A stretch of 64,000 nt of DNA from Ichthyophis bannanicus. Taxonomy: Eukaryota; Chordata; Amphibia; Gymnophiona; Ichthyophiidae. The position numbers were made by a program, and so were the translations under genes. Each line of letters opens with the position of its first letter. Positions within the stretch are counted from its first letter, which is position 1. The stretch is from positions 207,203,156 through 207,267,155 of the forward strand of contig CM066037.1 in assembly GCA_033557465.1 (NCBI GenBank), written 5' to 3'. The notes under the pieces were generated by a model. The model was not told the DNA's origin and did not search any database. It worked only from the letters and a program-made list of their open reading frames with translations. This document shows positions 1 through 10,433 of this stretch, in pieces.

Positions 1-304
1 GTCGTCTGGCAGTAGTATTGCATTGCATCAGAAAATGATGCAATCAACTCTGGATGATGTGTGCATGCTGGTATTATGCAATGTGATGCAATATTACATC
101 ATTCAAGACTTATTTGGGATGTTGTTGATGTCCTACTGGATAAATTTACACGGTGAAACGTCAAAAATGAACTACATGCAATATCTTCAAAACGAGAGCC
201 AATATAATTTTTTTAATGCTATATTCGTGTTCAGCTCACCAAGATACTACAGTTTAGGGCCTTTTAAAGTCAGTAACAATTTCAATGTTGACCAGTGAGA
301 TCAG

Positions 305-1795
305 AGAGTGGTGAACATAATGCCTATTTTTAAAAAGGGATCCGGGGATGATCTGGGAAACTACAGACTGGTGAGTTTGACATCAGTGCCAGAAAAAATG
401 ATAGAAACTATTATGAAGGACAAAATGAATGAACTCATGGACAGACATGCTTTAATGGGACAAAGCCAATATGGACTTAGTCAAGGAAAGTTTTGCCTCA
501 CCAATCTGCTATATTTTTTTGAAGGAGTGAATAAATATGTGGCTAAAGGTGAGCCTGCTGATATAGTGTGTTGTGACTTTCAGAAAGTCCTTCAGGAGAC
601 GCTCCTGAGAAAATTAAAAAGTCATGGGATGGGAAGCAATGTCCTATTATGAAATGGGAACTGGGTAAAAGATTGAAAAGAGAGAGTAGGGCTAATTGGC
701 CATTTTCTCAATGGAGAAAGGTGGAGTACCTCAGGGTCTGTACTGGGACCAGTGCTTTTAAACATATTTATAAATGATCTGAAAAACAGAACAAATCTGT
801 GGATGGCAAAAAATAATTCAAAGCTGTTAAATTATATGTAAATTATGGACCTGAACTAGGTTCTAAATGTGCAGTAAAGCAAAGAAAGGTTTTTAATCAC
901 TAGGACAGTGCACTGTCCCATGAAAGTGAAGACTAAGGGGGACATGCAAATTAGAGTCCTTGCGGGACTTAGAGACTGAGCATCCAAATTGAAATTTAAT
1001 GTGATCAATACAAAAGTGACATTCATAGAGAAGTATTGCCAAATTATAGTTGCACAGGAGTCACTACCCAGGAGAAGGATCTAGGCTTCTTCATGGACAA
1101 TACACTGAAACTTTCTGCTCAGTGTGCAATGGTACACAATAAAGCAGAGAATAAAACAAATAATATCATGATGCCTCTGCATTGCTCCATTGTACATCTT
1201 GAGTATTGTGTACAATTCTGGTTGCCATAGCTCAAAAAAGATAGATTAGAAAATATACAGAGAAGGGTGACCAAAATGATAAAGGGGATGGAATGACTCT
1301 CCTACAAAGAAAATCTAAAGAAGTTCAAACTCTTCAGCTTGGGGAAGAGACAGCAAAGGAAAAATATGATAGAAATATACAGTATAAAATCCTGAGGAGG
1401 GGAATGAGTAAATGCAAATCAATTATTTACCCTTTCAAATTATAAAGACTAGGAGATACAATAAGAAGTTAGTAATTAGTACATTTAAAATAAACAGGCG
1501 AAAATATTTTTTTGTTCAACAAATAATTAAGTTCGGAATTTGTTGCCAGAGGATGCAGTAAAAACATTTAGAGTAGGTTTAAAAAAGGTTTGGACAAGGT
1601 CTTGTAGGAAAATCCCTAAACTGTAATTAAGGCAGATATGGATAAAGATACTGCTTAACCCTGGAAATAAGTAGCATGGAATCTAGCTAGTTTTTAGGAT
1701 CCAACACATACTTGTAATCTGGATTAGTCACTATCAGAAACAGGATACTGGGTTCGGTAGACCTTTGGTTTGATCCACTATGGTATTTCTTATGG
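305..1795 (+). mobile_element. Decayed CR1 LINE (group C), ORF2 and 3' end
   Basis: Reverse-transcriptase fragments of a CR1 non-LTR retrotransposon. The frame at 308-652 holds the RT N-terminal blocks (NIMPIFKKG, then NYRLVSLTSVPEKMIETI and the SQYGLSQG block). The frame at 1036-1230 holds the distal region (QEKDLGF, LEYCVQFW), followed to about 1,560 by broken thumb and C-terminal fragments in shifting frames (QRRVTKMIKG, RRKYFF). The last 55 bases carry the CR1 3' signature, a diverged version of 'GGATACTGGGC..GATGGACC' and 'CAGTATGGC...CTTATG'. Stops and frameshifts make it non-functional. About 100 bp of unrelated sequence at 845-941 interrupts it. The assignment to CR1 is firm; exact ends are approximate. 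Confidence 0.85.
845..941. repeat. Unclassified repeat inserted in the CR1, copy 1
   Basis: This stretch, beginning TGGACCTGAACTAGGTTC, is nearly identical to 3386-3482 (a handful of mismatches over about 97 bp). Here it lies within broken CR1 coding sequence, so it looks like a short dispersed element. I see no terminal inverted repeats, poly(A) or tRNA-like boxes inside the shared part. Family unknown. Confidence 0.7.
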
Positions 1796-1900
1796 TCTAG
1801 AATTTGGCAGCTAAGATTTAATGCTAAAAAATGCAGGATCATGTATTTGAGTTCTAAAAGTCCAAGGAAGCATTATGGTATAGAGCAAGGCATAAAATCC
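1796..1900 (+). mobile_element. CR1 ORF2 fragment (group A-like)
   Basis: One frame reads SRIWQLRFNAKKCRIMYLS, which matches the segment just after the RT catalytic box in the better-preserved CR1 at 46-48 kb. It starts immediately after the 3' terminus of the preceding CR1, so it is a separate 5'- and 3'-truncated piece rather than a continuation. Confidence 0.75.
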
Positions 1901-2805
1901 CTTTAGGGGTCAGAATGGAGACAAACAACCCTCAAAGGCAAAGTGTAAGTGTTCAGAATATCTTTTTAGAGCCCTTCCGACTAGGGTAAGCACCTGACTC
2001 CATGTCCTAACGAACAGGTTTATTCCTGAATTGGAAGGTAGGATTTTCCCATTGATTTATCTAAGAATATTAGAAATTACAAACCCTTGAGTGTAATAGG
2101 GTAAAACCAGAACTGGAATTGGTTGTTCCTTAAGATATGGAGTCAGGTAGCATCACTGTTTCCAAATAAGTTTTTGAATGTTTCTTAATTACATTAATAG
2201 TGACTGAGTGCCCCTTTTATGACAGTAGATACTAAGGAAAGCTCAAAATATGTTTGCTATTCTCATAGTGGGCTAACTTTTGTGGCTATTTCTATTAAAT
2301 ACTATGATCCATTACATTGTAGTATGTGCCCAGAGGAGAATATTATGTTATACTAATATAACCTGCAAAGGCAAAAGGTCTGAGTATGTTCTAGGAAGCC
2401 CTGCTGTTTCGCAAGTGCATATAGAAACCCAGGTTCAAAATGTGAAAATATAAAGTATACTATTGAAAAATGGATACAGAGGAAGAAAGACTAGAGAGAA
2501 GAAAAAAGCTTATCGATCCAGTCACAGAGAGAGCTGATAGAAATGTTTGATTCCCACACTGGTTAAGCAAGTATGTGGAAATGTGTAAAAGTTGCACTTA
2601 CTGACTTCTGAGAAAGAATCAATACAGTTCTCTGTAGTGGCTAATTCTTTGCTTTCTCTCTCTGTGGTATATCAGGAGGCAGTAATTAGATTTCTGCCTG
2701 AATAGCAGGAGGAGAAAACTGGTTAACCTCAGATGAGATCTCACCACTGAGAATGGTGCCCACTTCTTCCAGCACAGTGCCCATCGTGGCTTAGCAACAA
2801 CTTTG
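1901..2805. other. No recognisable feature
   Basis: AT-rich sequence without a coding frame of note and without recognised repeat termini. It may be old repeat sequence beyond recognition by eye. Confidence 0.5.
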
Positions 2806-2811
2806 GCTGGC

Positions 2812-3150
2812 CGGCCCGGTGGCTCAGTACCAAGTGCTGTGCACTGCCAGTGGAAGACTGTAGGGTCAAAAACAAATCAAAGCAACTTTGCTATCTTCTT
2901 TTCCACCATCTTTTTCTCTTGTTCATAAACCCAAGATGGCTTGTTCAGGTGGAACGAGGAATCTTTATTGGCCAAAAGGGCTGGAAGGATGTAAACAGCA
3001 TGAGCAGTAGGAGGTTAAGTGCTCCCAGTGGCACAATGCTAAAAAACGCATTGGAACTTCTATAAAAGCAGAAAACAAGTAAATCATAAGAGGTCTTTTT
3101 TTTATTTTGGTGCCTATGAAAGGACCTAAAAGACTGACACCACTAAAGCT
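2812..3150 (+). repeat. SINE-like unit with tRNA-like head, copy 1
   Basis: The left end contains a plausible tRNA-type internal promoter: an A-box-like GGTGGCTCAGTACCAAGTGC and, about 40 bases on, a weak B-box-like GGGTCAAAAAC. The right part, from about 3,000 to 3,150, recurs at 18,650-18,810, with the shared features AGCAGAAAACA, a T-rich run, then TATGAAAGG.CCTAAAAGAC and TGACACCACT. The arrangement (tRNA-like head, unrelated body, T-rich segment) is what a tRNA-derived SINE would show. The head is seen only here, so linkage of head and body rests on one copy. Confidence 0.45.
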
Positions 3151-3385
3151 GAAGTGCTTCATTATGAGCACAGAGCAGGCACAGCACAGCCAGTGTTAGT
3201 ACAAGCTTCTACCCTGTTACCTCAAATGGACCATGTGTGGAAGGCAAGGCAGTAATACAGCCCATTTAATCACTACTATGAGGGTAGATTTCTGTACACT
3301 GCCACTAGGAACTGAGCTAAGACAACCAACTCATTTCACAGAGGCCATCACATAGTTATAAGATGGAATTTATTTTTGGTCACTA

Positions 3386-3600
3386 TGGACCTGAACTAGG
3401 TTCTGAATGTGCAGTAAAGCAAAGAAAGGTTTTAAATCACTAGGACAGTGCACTGTCCCATGAAAGTGAAGCCTAAGGGGGTCATTCCAGAGCAGGAATA
3501 AGGGGTTTGTATAGGCGGTGAGGACCTTTATGTGCCGAAAACGTCCCCAACTGTATCCTGAAACACTGCTGACATGCACATCCACGGCACTAACACGAAG
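3386..3600. repeat. Unclassified repeat, copy 2
   Basis: Positions 3386-3482 match 845-941 closely. The sequence continues to about 3,600 without a second copy in the window to define its end. No coding potential is convincing. Confidence 0.6.
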
Positions 3601-4218
3601 ATCTCAGAATGTGGGTGGGAGAGGGCGGAATGGGGGTGTGGTCAGCTGCAAAGACCTATAAAGCGTATTCAGGAAAGGCCCGTGTATGTATTAGGTATTT
3701 CCTGGACACGTCCACATTATTTCTGCTGAAACATGGTATAAGGCTGGAACTTAGAAAATATTCTGCTATGTTCTGCAATGCATCCCATAGAGAAGAATGG
3801 TTGTGACAAGTATGTTTTGAACTGGTGTGAATGCTGTTGGGAAAAATGCAAGATGCAGTCTTAAGGTACAGGGAGCAGAGGTGAGGTAATGTTGTAAGGT
3901 AAAGAAACATTTTTAAACACCCTTACAGAAATATTAAGAAGAGCAATAGTGTTTATTCAGGCTATGCACCTATGTGCTGTTTGTTCTAAAGGAGCCAATC
4001 TATGGGCCCCTAACAATTCCCATGTTCTGAAAAATGGGACAGCTGATGCAGGGATAATATCGGCATGAAAAGGGAAAGGTTTCCTTTTTAAGCTAAAAAT
4101 GGGGATCATATTTGTAGTCCTGGTACCCCATGCTATTATGTTATGTCATAGCTGTTATGTATAGGTTCAGAGCATCTTTCGGGCAGAATCATATTTTTGT
4201 GACAGAAAGCGAGAGTGC

Positions 4219-4239
4219 ATGTGTGTGTGTGTGTGTGTG
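4219..4239. repeat. (GT)n microsatellite
   Basis: Ten GT units followed by GG. Ordinary dinucleotide repeat. Confidence 0.95.
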
Positions 4240-4257
4240 GTTTGAGGAATGCATGGG

Positions 4258-5100
4258 GGGATCTGGTGTGCTCATCTGCAATTCAGGGGGTACATCCCCA
4301 CTATTCGTGGGCCTCCCCGCTGGTGTCTAACTTCCCCGCCGATTGTACGGGGAAGTAAGATGAGGGCAGGGAGGCGGCGGAGTTAGGGCGGGCAGTGGGT
4401 GGTCACTGACCATGGACGTACAGGGCCAATTCTAATGTTGACCCTGTACGTCCAGGGTCAGCGATTTGTATGGGGAAGTATTTCGCCTCCAAGGTGGAAT
4501 AAGTTCCCTAAACATGGTGGATTGGCAGGCCCAGGGCGTGGATGGGGCAGGGTGGGCCTGAGGATATTCCCAAAGCCCGACCCTGGCCGTAGGTGACTGG
4601 ATCAGGGGTCGAGCTGCAGGGAATTAGCTGGGATCGCGGCTTTTAAATGGAGCCACGGTGCCATGGCAACCAGACACCATTGCTCTGCAGCTCCATTTAA
4701 AAGCCCTGACTGAGTTAGTCAGACATGTACTGTATTTGCTGGCTGGGCTGAATCACAGTCCTGGCCTGCACATACAGGACTGTTCATGATTCTGATCACG
4801 TGGGGCTAGATGTGCCCCATGGGATCAGATTTCGCAATGCCCTCTATATGTCTGGTTCAGACTGGAAGTACAGAGGGCTTCGACATCTGAGACGGAATTG
4901 GGCTAAATGAGATTTGACAGCTTTTGAAGAGTCCAATTACAGTGTTAACTATTAGGCAGATTCTATACCATGTACGCCTGGGCCGTGGGCACAGCTAAGT
5001 CTAAGAAGGGGCTGAGTTAGACCCGATTCCGCAACTGTGCGGTCTAAACACACCCGTGATGGCAAAATTGGTGAGTTAGATGGGCTGGCACTCACCGGAT
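4258..5100. repeat. GC-rich repeat related to 56.0-56.6 kb
   Basis: Two blocks recur near 56.1-56.3 kb: one containing GGGGCTAGATGTGCCCC followed by GGATCAGA, and one reading 'aatggagc.[a/g]cggtgccatgg' with a partner 'ctgcagctccattta' that makes it locally palindromic (4,640-4,700). A second local palindrome pairs GTACAGGG with CCCTGTAC near 4,418-4,455. The compound of short inverted motifs and two distant copies suggests a non-autonomous DNA transposon, but I could not find a matching terminal pair or duplication. Confidence 0.45.
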
Positions 5101-5102
5101 TC

Positions 5103-6823
5103 CTAAATGATATATTTAGTCGAACCTGCCCATCCCCACGTCACAGTGAAAAAATATTTTCTCTTATTAGTCTTAAACGGGTTACACTGTAGCTTCATTG
5201 CATGTACCCTAGTCTTTCTACATTTTGATGGCGTAAACAATCGATATATGTTTACCCGTTCCATTCCATTTATTAATTTATAAACCTCTATCATATCTCT
5301 CCTCAGCTGTCTCTTTTCCAGGTTGAAGAGCCCTAACCTTTTAAGCCTCTCCTCATAGGGGTATCCTTCCATCCCCTTTACCATTTTGGTGACTCTTCTC
5401 TGTACCTTTTCTAATTCTGCTGTATCCATGGAACGATACAGAGGCATTATAATATCCTTTGTTTTATTCTCCATTCCTTTCCTTATAATTCCTAACATTC
5501 TATTTGCTTTCTTGGCCACCGCTGTTCACTGGGTAGAGTTTTTCACTGTGTTATCCATGATTTATTTTATTTATTTATTTAGTATTTCTTTTATACCGCG
5601 CTATTGACATCAGTGCGGTGTACATCAAAACATAACATATGCATTTCAGGGTCACTGAGATGCATTTACATTTGAACAGGGATTGGAACTTGGATAACAG
5701 GGTAAATTAATGATGATGCCTAAATCTTTTTCCTGGGTGGTGGTTCCTAATGTGGAACACTGCATCGTGTAACCATAGTTTGGATTGTTCTTTCCTAGGT
5801 GCATAACTTTGAACTTGTCCTTATTAAATTTCATCTGTCATTTGAACGTCCAGTCTTCCGATTTATTATGGTCCTCTTGCAATTTTCCACAATACTCATG
5901 GGTTTTAACAACTTTGAATATTTTTGTGTCATCTGCAAATTTGATTACCTCACTCGTTATTTCCATTTCCAGGTCGTTTATAAATATGTTAAAAAGCAGC
6001 GGACCCAGCACAGATCCCTGGGGTACTCCGCTATTCACCTTTCTCCATTGGGAAAATTGACCATTTAGCCCTACCCTCTGCTTTCTATCTTTTAACCAAT
6101 TCCTGATCCACAATAGTACACTGCCTCCTATCCCATAGCTTTTTAATTTCGCCAAGAGTCTTTCATGAGGGACCTTGTCAAAGGCTTCCTGAAAATCCCG
6201 AAACACTACATCGACCGACACACCTTTGTATACTTGTTTATTTACACCTTCAAAAAAATATAACAAATGAGTAAGACAAGACCTTCCCTGGCTAAAGACA
6301 TGTTGGCTGTCTCCCATTAAGCCATGATTAGCTATACATTCAGAAAGTTTGTTCTTAATAATGGTTTCTACCATTTTTCCCAGTACAGACATCAGGCTCA
6401 CCAGTCTGTAGTTTTCCGGATCACCCCAAAACCCTTTTTAAATATTGGCATCACATTGACCATCCTCCAGTCTTCAGGTATTGCTGATGATTTTAATGAT
6501 AGTTCACAGATTACTAATAGTAGGTCTACAATCTCATATTTCAGTTCTTTCAACACCCTTGTTTGTATATCATCCAGTTCAGGTGATTTGCTACTGTTCA
6601 GTTTATCAAATAGTTGTAATACATCTTCTTGATTTATCAATATTTCTTTCAATTCTTCTGCTGCATCAGCTTTAAATACCATTTCAGGCATGGGTAACTT
6701 CCCTACATCTTCTTCAGTAAAGACCAAAGCAAAGAATTCATTTAGTCTCTCCGCTATGGCCTTGTCCCCTCTTAGTGCCCCTTTTACCCCTCTATCATGC
6801 AATGGTCCAACTGACTCTCTCAC
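5103..6823 (-). pseudogene. CR1 ORF2 reverse transcriptase and C-terminal region, disrupted
   Basis: This would copy CR1 RNA at a nicked target site. Segments run 6823-6398 (region between endonuclease and RT, with PIFKKGFG), 6401-5838 (RT palm with QGRSCLTHLLYFFEGV, DFQEAFDKVP, GVPQGSVLGPLLFN and the catalytic FADDTK), 5834-5652 (LGKNNPNYGY, QEKDLGI) and 5519-5103 (AKKANRMLGIIRKG, KVQRRVTKMVKGM, then RKYFF). The catalytic aspartates of FADD are kept, but at least one frameshift at about 6,400 and an insertion at 5,558-5,711 break the frame. Each segment is clearly homologous to CR1; function is lost. Confidence 0.88.
5558..5711 (-). mobile_element. L2-type 3' tail inserted in CR1
   Basis: On the minus strand the piece contains ACCGCACTGATGTCAATAGC and ends in AAATAAATAAATAAAATAAA. 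The same tail follows the L2 coding end at 52.7-52.9 kb, so this is a strongly 5'-truncated L2 copy (or a SINE using an L2 tail). It splits the CR1 between the codons for LGII and MDNTVKN. The motif ATGAT occurs at both edges and may be the target-site duplication. Confidence 0.75.
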
Positions 6824-6845
6824 AGGTTTTTTGTTATGAATATAC

Positions 6846-7267
6846 TTGAAAAGTTTTTATTATGCATTTTTGCTTGCACATCAAACTTTTTTTAAATTCT
6901 TTCTTTGCCTGCCTTATCAAAGCTTTGCATCTAACTTTCCAGGGCTTATGCTGTTTCCAGTTTTTGTAATTTGGCTCCTTTTTCCATTTCCTGAAAGATG
7001 CTTTTTTGGCTACAACGGCCTCTCTGACTTCACATTTAAACCATGTTGGCAGTTTTTTGGACTCCCTTTCACTTTCTTAAATTGTGGAATACAGCTGGTC
7101 TGGACTTCCAAGATAGTATTTTTAAACAACACCCATGCTTGATGTAAATCTTTAATCTTTGCAGCTGCTCCTTTTAGTTTTTTCTTTACTGTTTTCCTCA
7201 TTTTATCATAGTCTCCCTTTTGAAAGTTAAATGTAATATTATGGATTTCCTTGACATCCTTCCTCAT
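6846..7267 (-). pseudogene. CR1 ORF2 linker region between endonuclease and RT, disrupted
   Basis: Minus-strand frame 7267-7010 reads RKDVKEIHNITFNFQKGDY, then a Lys-rich stretch (KMRKTVKKKLKGAA) and DLHQAWVLFKNTI, which corresponds in position to the basic linker seen in the CR1 at 12.3-12.5 kb. It supports the continuity of one element across 5.1-8.9 kb. No catalytic residues are expected here. Confidence 0.7.
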
Positions 7268-8080
7268 TTATTAAATCAAACACGATCATGCTATGATCAC
7301 TATTGCCAAGTGGCCCCAACACCTATTGTACCATATTTTGTGTTCTACTAAGGACTAGGTCCAAGATGGCTTCCTTTCTTGTTGGTTCATGAACCAGCTG
7401 CTCCAAGAAGCAGTCATTTATTTCATCTAGAAACTTTATCTCCCTAGCATGTCCTGCCATGACACTGACCCAGTCAATACTGGAGTAATTGAAATCACCC
7501 ATTATTATTACTGTGCTGTAAATATTGTTAGCTTCCCTGATTTCTTTGAGCATTTCATCATCCATTTGTTCATTCTGGCCAGGCAGTCAATAGTATACCC
7601 CCACTGCCACCGTCTTCCTCTTTTTACATGGAATTTCAATCCATAGAGATTCTACGGTGTATTTTGTTTCCTGCAAAACTTTAATCTTGGTGGCTCAATA
7701 TCCTCTCTAACATAGAGTGCAACCCCTCCACCAATTTGATCTACTCTATCATTTGATATAATTTGTACCCAGTTTTCAGTGTCCAACTGGTTTCCCTCCT
7801 TCCTCCATGTATCTAACTTCTCATTTAGTGCTATATATTCTAACTCTCCCATCTTATTTTTTAGAATTCTAGCATTTGCATACAAGCATTTTAGAGGCTG
7901 TATTTTATTCATATTAATCTGGTTACTGGTAGGCAGGGGTAATATGGAATCTTTAAGTTCTGTCTGCTCTATACCTAAAGGCATTTCGGTTACTTTTGTC
8001 TTTATTGGAACATCTCTTTTGATATGCCCTAACTTCAGTCTTATGCTAGTAACCTTCAAGGATACATGCTTCCGAACCAT
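7262..8080 (-). pseudogene. CR1 ORF2 apurinic-like endonuclease domain, disrupted
   Basis: The endonuclease that nicks target DNA for CR1. The 8080-7652 frame carries the start of the domain (KCLYANARILKNKMGEL) and GGGVALYVREDI. The 7565-7323 frame has GDFNYSSIDW and the VHEPTRKEAILDLVLS block. Just below 7,323 a further fragment reads LGNSDHSMIVFDL, which holds the catalytic SDH. The ITETW block between ALNEKLDT and GGGVALYV is not recognisable, so an internal deletion and frameshifts are likely. Confidence 0.85.
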
Positions 8081-8119
8081 GCGTACTTGGGTGACTGTTG
8101 GCTTTCCCCTATTATCTAG

Positions 8120-8870
8120 TTAAAAGCTGCTCTATCTCCTTTTTAAAGGCTAATGCCAGCAGCCTGGTTCCATCCCTGTTAAGGTGGAGCCCATCCCTTT
8201 GGAAAAGCCCCTCCTTTCCTCTAAATGTTGCCATTTCCTAACAAATCCAAAAACCTCATCCTTGCACCATTGTCTCATCCACACGTTGAAACTCTGGAGC
8301 TCTGCCTGCCTTTTGGGTCCTGTGTATGGAATAGGAAGCATTTCAGAGAATGCTACCCTGGAAGTTCTGGATTTCAACTTCCTACCTAAAAGCCTAAATT
8401 TGGCCTCTAGAACCTCCCTACCACAGTTAACTATGTCAATGGTACCAATATGTACCAAGACAGTACACTCTTCCCCAGCACTATCTAAGACCTTATCTAG
8501 GTGGTTCGTGAGGTCCACTGCCTTCATATTAGGCATGTTACCAGGTGATCCTCATGTCCACCAGCCACCCAGCTATCTACATGTTTAATGATTGAATCAC
8601 CAACTCTAACAGATGTCCTAACCCTTCCCTCATGGGCACATGGCCTTGAAGAAACCTCCTCGGTGCAAGAGGATATGACCTCTCTTCTCCATGGCAACAG
8701 GGCTACTGCCAGACTGGAAGTGGGACTTAAGTACTACGTCCCTGTAGGTCTCATCTATGTACCTCTCTGTCTTCCTTATGTCCTCCAAGACTGCTACTCT
8801 AGCCTCCAGTGATTGGGCGTGTTCCCTGAGAACAAAGAGCTCCTTGCACCTAATGCACAAGTTTAAGACC
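8120..8870 (-). pseudogene. CR1 ORF1, coiled coil and SGNH-esterase remnant
   Basis: CR1-type ORF1 proteins bind RNA and often carry an SGNH/GDSL-type esterase domain. The minus frame 8860-8630 (CIRCKELFVLREHAQSLEAR) is a Cys-containing start followed by a coiled coil, shared with 36,070-36,240. Frame 8536-8150 gives the esterase middle block VLVHIGTIDIVN, in which the usual G-T-N-D has become G-T-I-D, and then WMRQWCKDEVFGFV. The expected DGLH block is lost to a frameshift near 8,190. Degenerate, but the order of parts is right. Confidence 0.72.
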
Positions 8871-10100
8871 CCTCATCAACTGGGATAAAATCATACATGT
8901 GACATTGAATGCAAAAGACTGGAAAGCCCCCATCTTGCTGCTGGACTGCTGTCTGCATCTTAGTTTTAGGGTTGTGTTTATGTATATAGGCTTTTTACTT
9001 ATTTAGATTTGCTGGGGATATTTATACTAATAAACTATATCTAATACATTTAATGGACTTTGTTCACCTGAAGATTAATTAATCTCAGGTCCTTAATGTA
9101 TGTTTGATGTAGATAAAAAGCTGCACCTGAGAGTGAATATGGGCACCTCCTTCCCTTTAAGAGCCTATAAAGCCACGATTATCCCAGGGGTTGGTGGGAG
9201 TGGGGAGGGAAGGAGGGAATGAAGACCTATTAAAAGTTGGCTTGCTTCTAAGGTAAAGGCTTACCAATTTCCTGGGTGACTCATGCAGTTCCTTCCCAGC
9301 TATCATCCACTCGGATGACAGCTTGCTCTTGGACTCTGGATTCTCCTCATGAATACTATCAGGAAAACAAGACAGTATTATTAAAAAGGGGGGGGGGGGG
9401 AAGGGAGTGACCAGAGCAGCTTCTTTGCACCTCCATGCCAAAAAAAAGCTCATAGGCCTACCTGGAAGTGAAAGAGAGAACTGATTCCTAGGATGACCCG
9501 CTGCTAGTGGACTCCAATGTATACCAATAACAAGAAAAATCAACATGGAGCCTGAGAGCTGGCACACACTCAAGGCCCTGAGGTGGCCACATACCATCTC
9601 CAGCATGGGTTTCCTTAGTAATGGGAACCCATGAGAGAAGAAGAAGTGGTGCCACTGCAGAGCCATGTAGCTCATGGGCCACATCATGCTAATTTTTCTT
9701 TCTATTTTTGCAGCACTACCTAAAAATCTCTGCCTGCCCAGGAAAAACTAGCCATGTGAGATGAGAAAAGGGGCTATAGAGAAACCAAGAAAAGGCAAGG
9801 GGATAAGAACTGAGAGGGGGTAATGCTGGGAGTTGGAGCCAGGAAAGTACCATAGGAAAGAGAGCAGCCTAAAATTTGCCATATGGTTAAAGGGAAGAGC
9901 TGGGCAAGGACTATGGGGTTTGGAATGAGAGGAGCTGTGATGGGGACAAAGGTGGGATGGAGAAAAGCAAAGGAACAGGGGATAGGAGGGACAGGAGCTG
10001 AGAAAATGCTATGGGGTGGAGGGAAAGGAGTTTGGAAGGGGCGGTGGATGGAAGGGAATAGGAAGGAGGGAAACTAGGAAGGAGTTATGAGTGATAGGTA
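8871..10100. other. No recognisable gene; G-rich stretches
   Basis: Contains an open minus frame of 176 codons (9,687-9,157) with no similarity I recognise, a poly-G run at about 9,390-9,402, and a purine-rich G/A tract at 9,840-10,080. Composition alone explains the open frames. No repeat boundary seen. Confidence 0.5.
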
Positions 10101-10171
10101 TAGTAACATAGTAAAATAGTAAATGACGACAGATAAAGACCAGTATGGTCCATCAAGTCTGCCCAGCAAGA

Positions 10172-10375
10172 TGGCAGGAGTAGGTGCACCCCTTCCCATG
10201 TCTTTAGGGAGTAGGTGCACCCCTTCCCATGTCTTTATTTAGGGGTGCACCCACCAGGAGTAGGTGCACCCCTCCCCATGTCTTTGTTTAGGGGTGCACC
10301 CACCAGGAGTAGGTGCACCCCTCCCCATGTCTTCACCCCTCCCCATATCTTTGTTTAGGGGTGAACCCACCGCTC
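10172..10375. repeat. Short minisatellite in the CR1 3' UTR
   Basis: About four imperfect copies of a unit of roughly 50 bp containing AGGAGTAGGTGCACCCC and CCCATGTCTTT.TTTAGG. The other two group-B copies (51.8 and 57.7 kb) have a single unit, so the expansion is private to this copy. Confidence 0.85.
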
Positions 10376-10433
10376 CTCCCCCCATCGCTCCATGTAGGAC
10401 ACCCCTATTTGTTGAGAAATTAGATGGTTCAGT

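Larger units (their letters stand above)
5103..8870 (-). mobile_element. Long CR1 LINE (group C) with ORF1 and ORF2 remnants
   Basis: Reading on the minus strand from 8,870 down to 5,103: an ORF1 remnant, the endonuclease region, the reverse transcriptase and the C-terminal region of ORF2, in the order expected for CR1. Sequence is shared with the plus-strand remnants at 0.3-1.8 kb and 36.0 kb. It ends on the low-coordinate side inside the C-terminal domain, without the CR1 3' terminus, and is broken by stops, frameshifts and a small L2-tail insertion at 5,558-5,711. Confidence 0.9.

Noticed and set aside
23..298. Open frame at the window start
   Set aside because: No recognisable motif; contains repeated GATGCAAT-type sequence and ends just before the CR1.
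9157..9687. A 176-codon open frame
   Set aside because: No recognisable domain, no supporting splice or polyadenylation context, and a shorter open frame overlaps it on the same strand.
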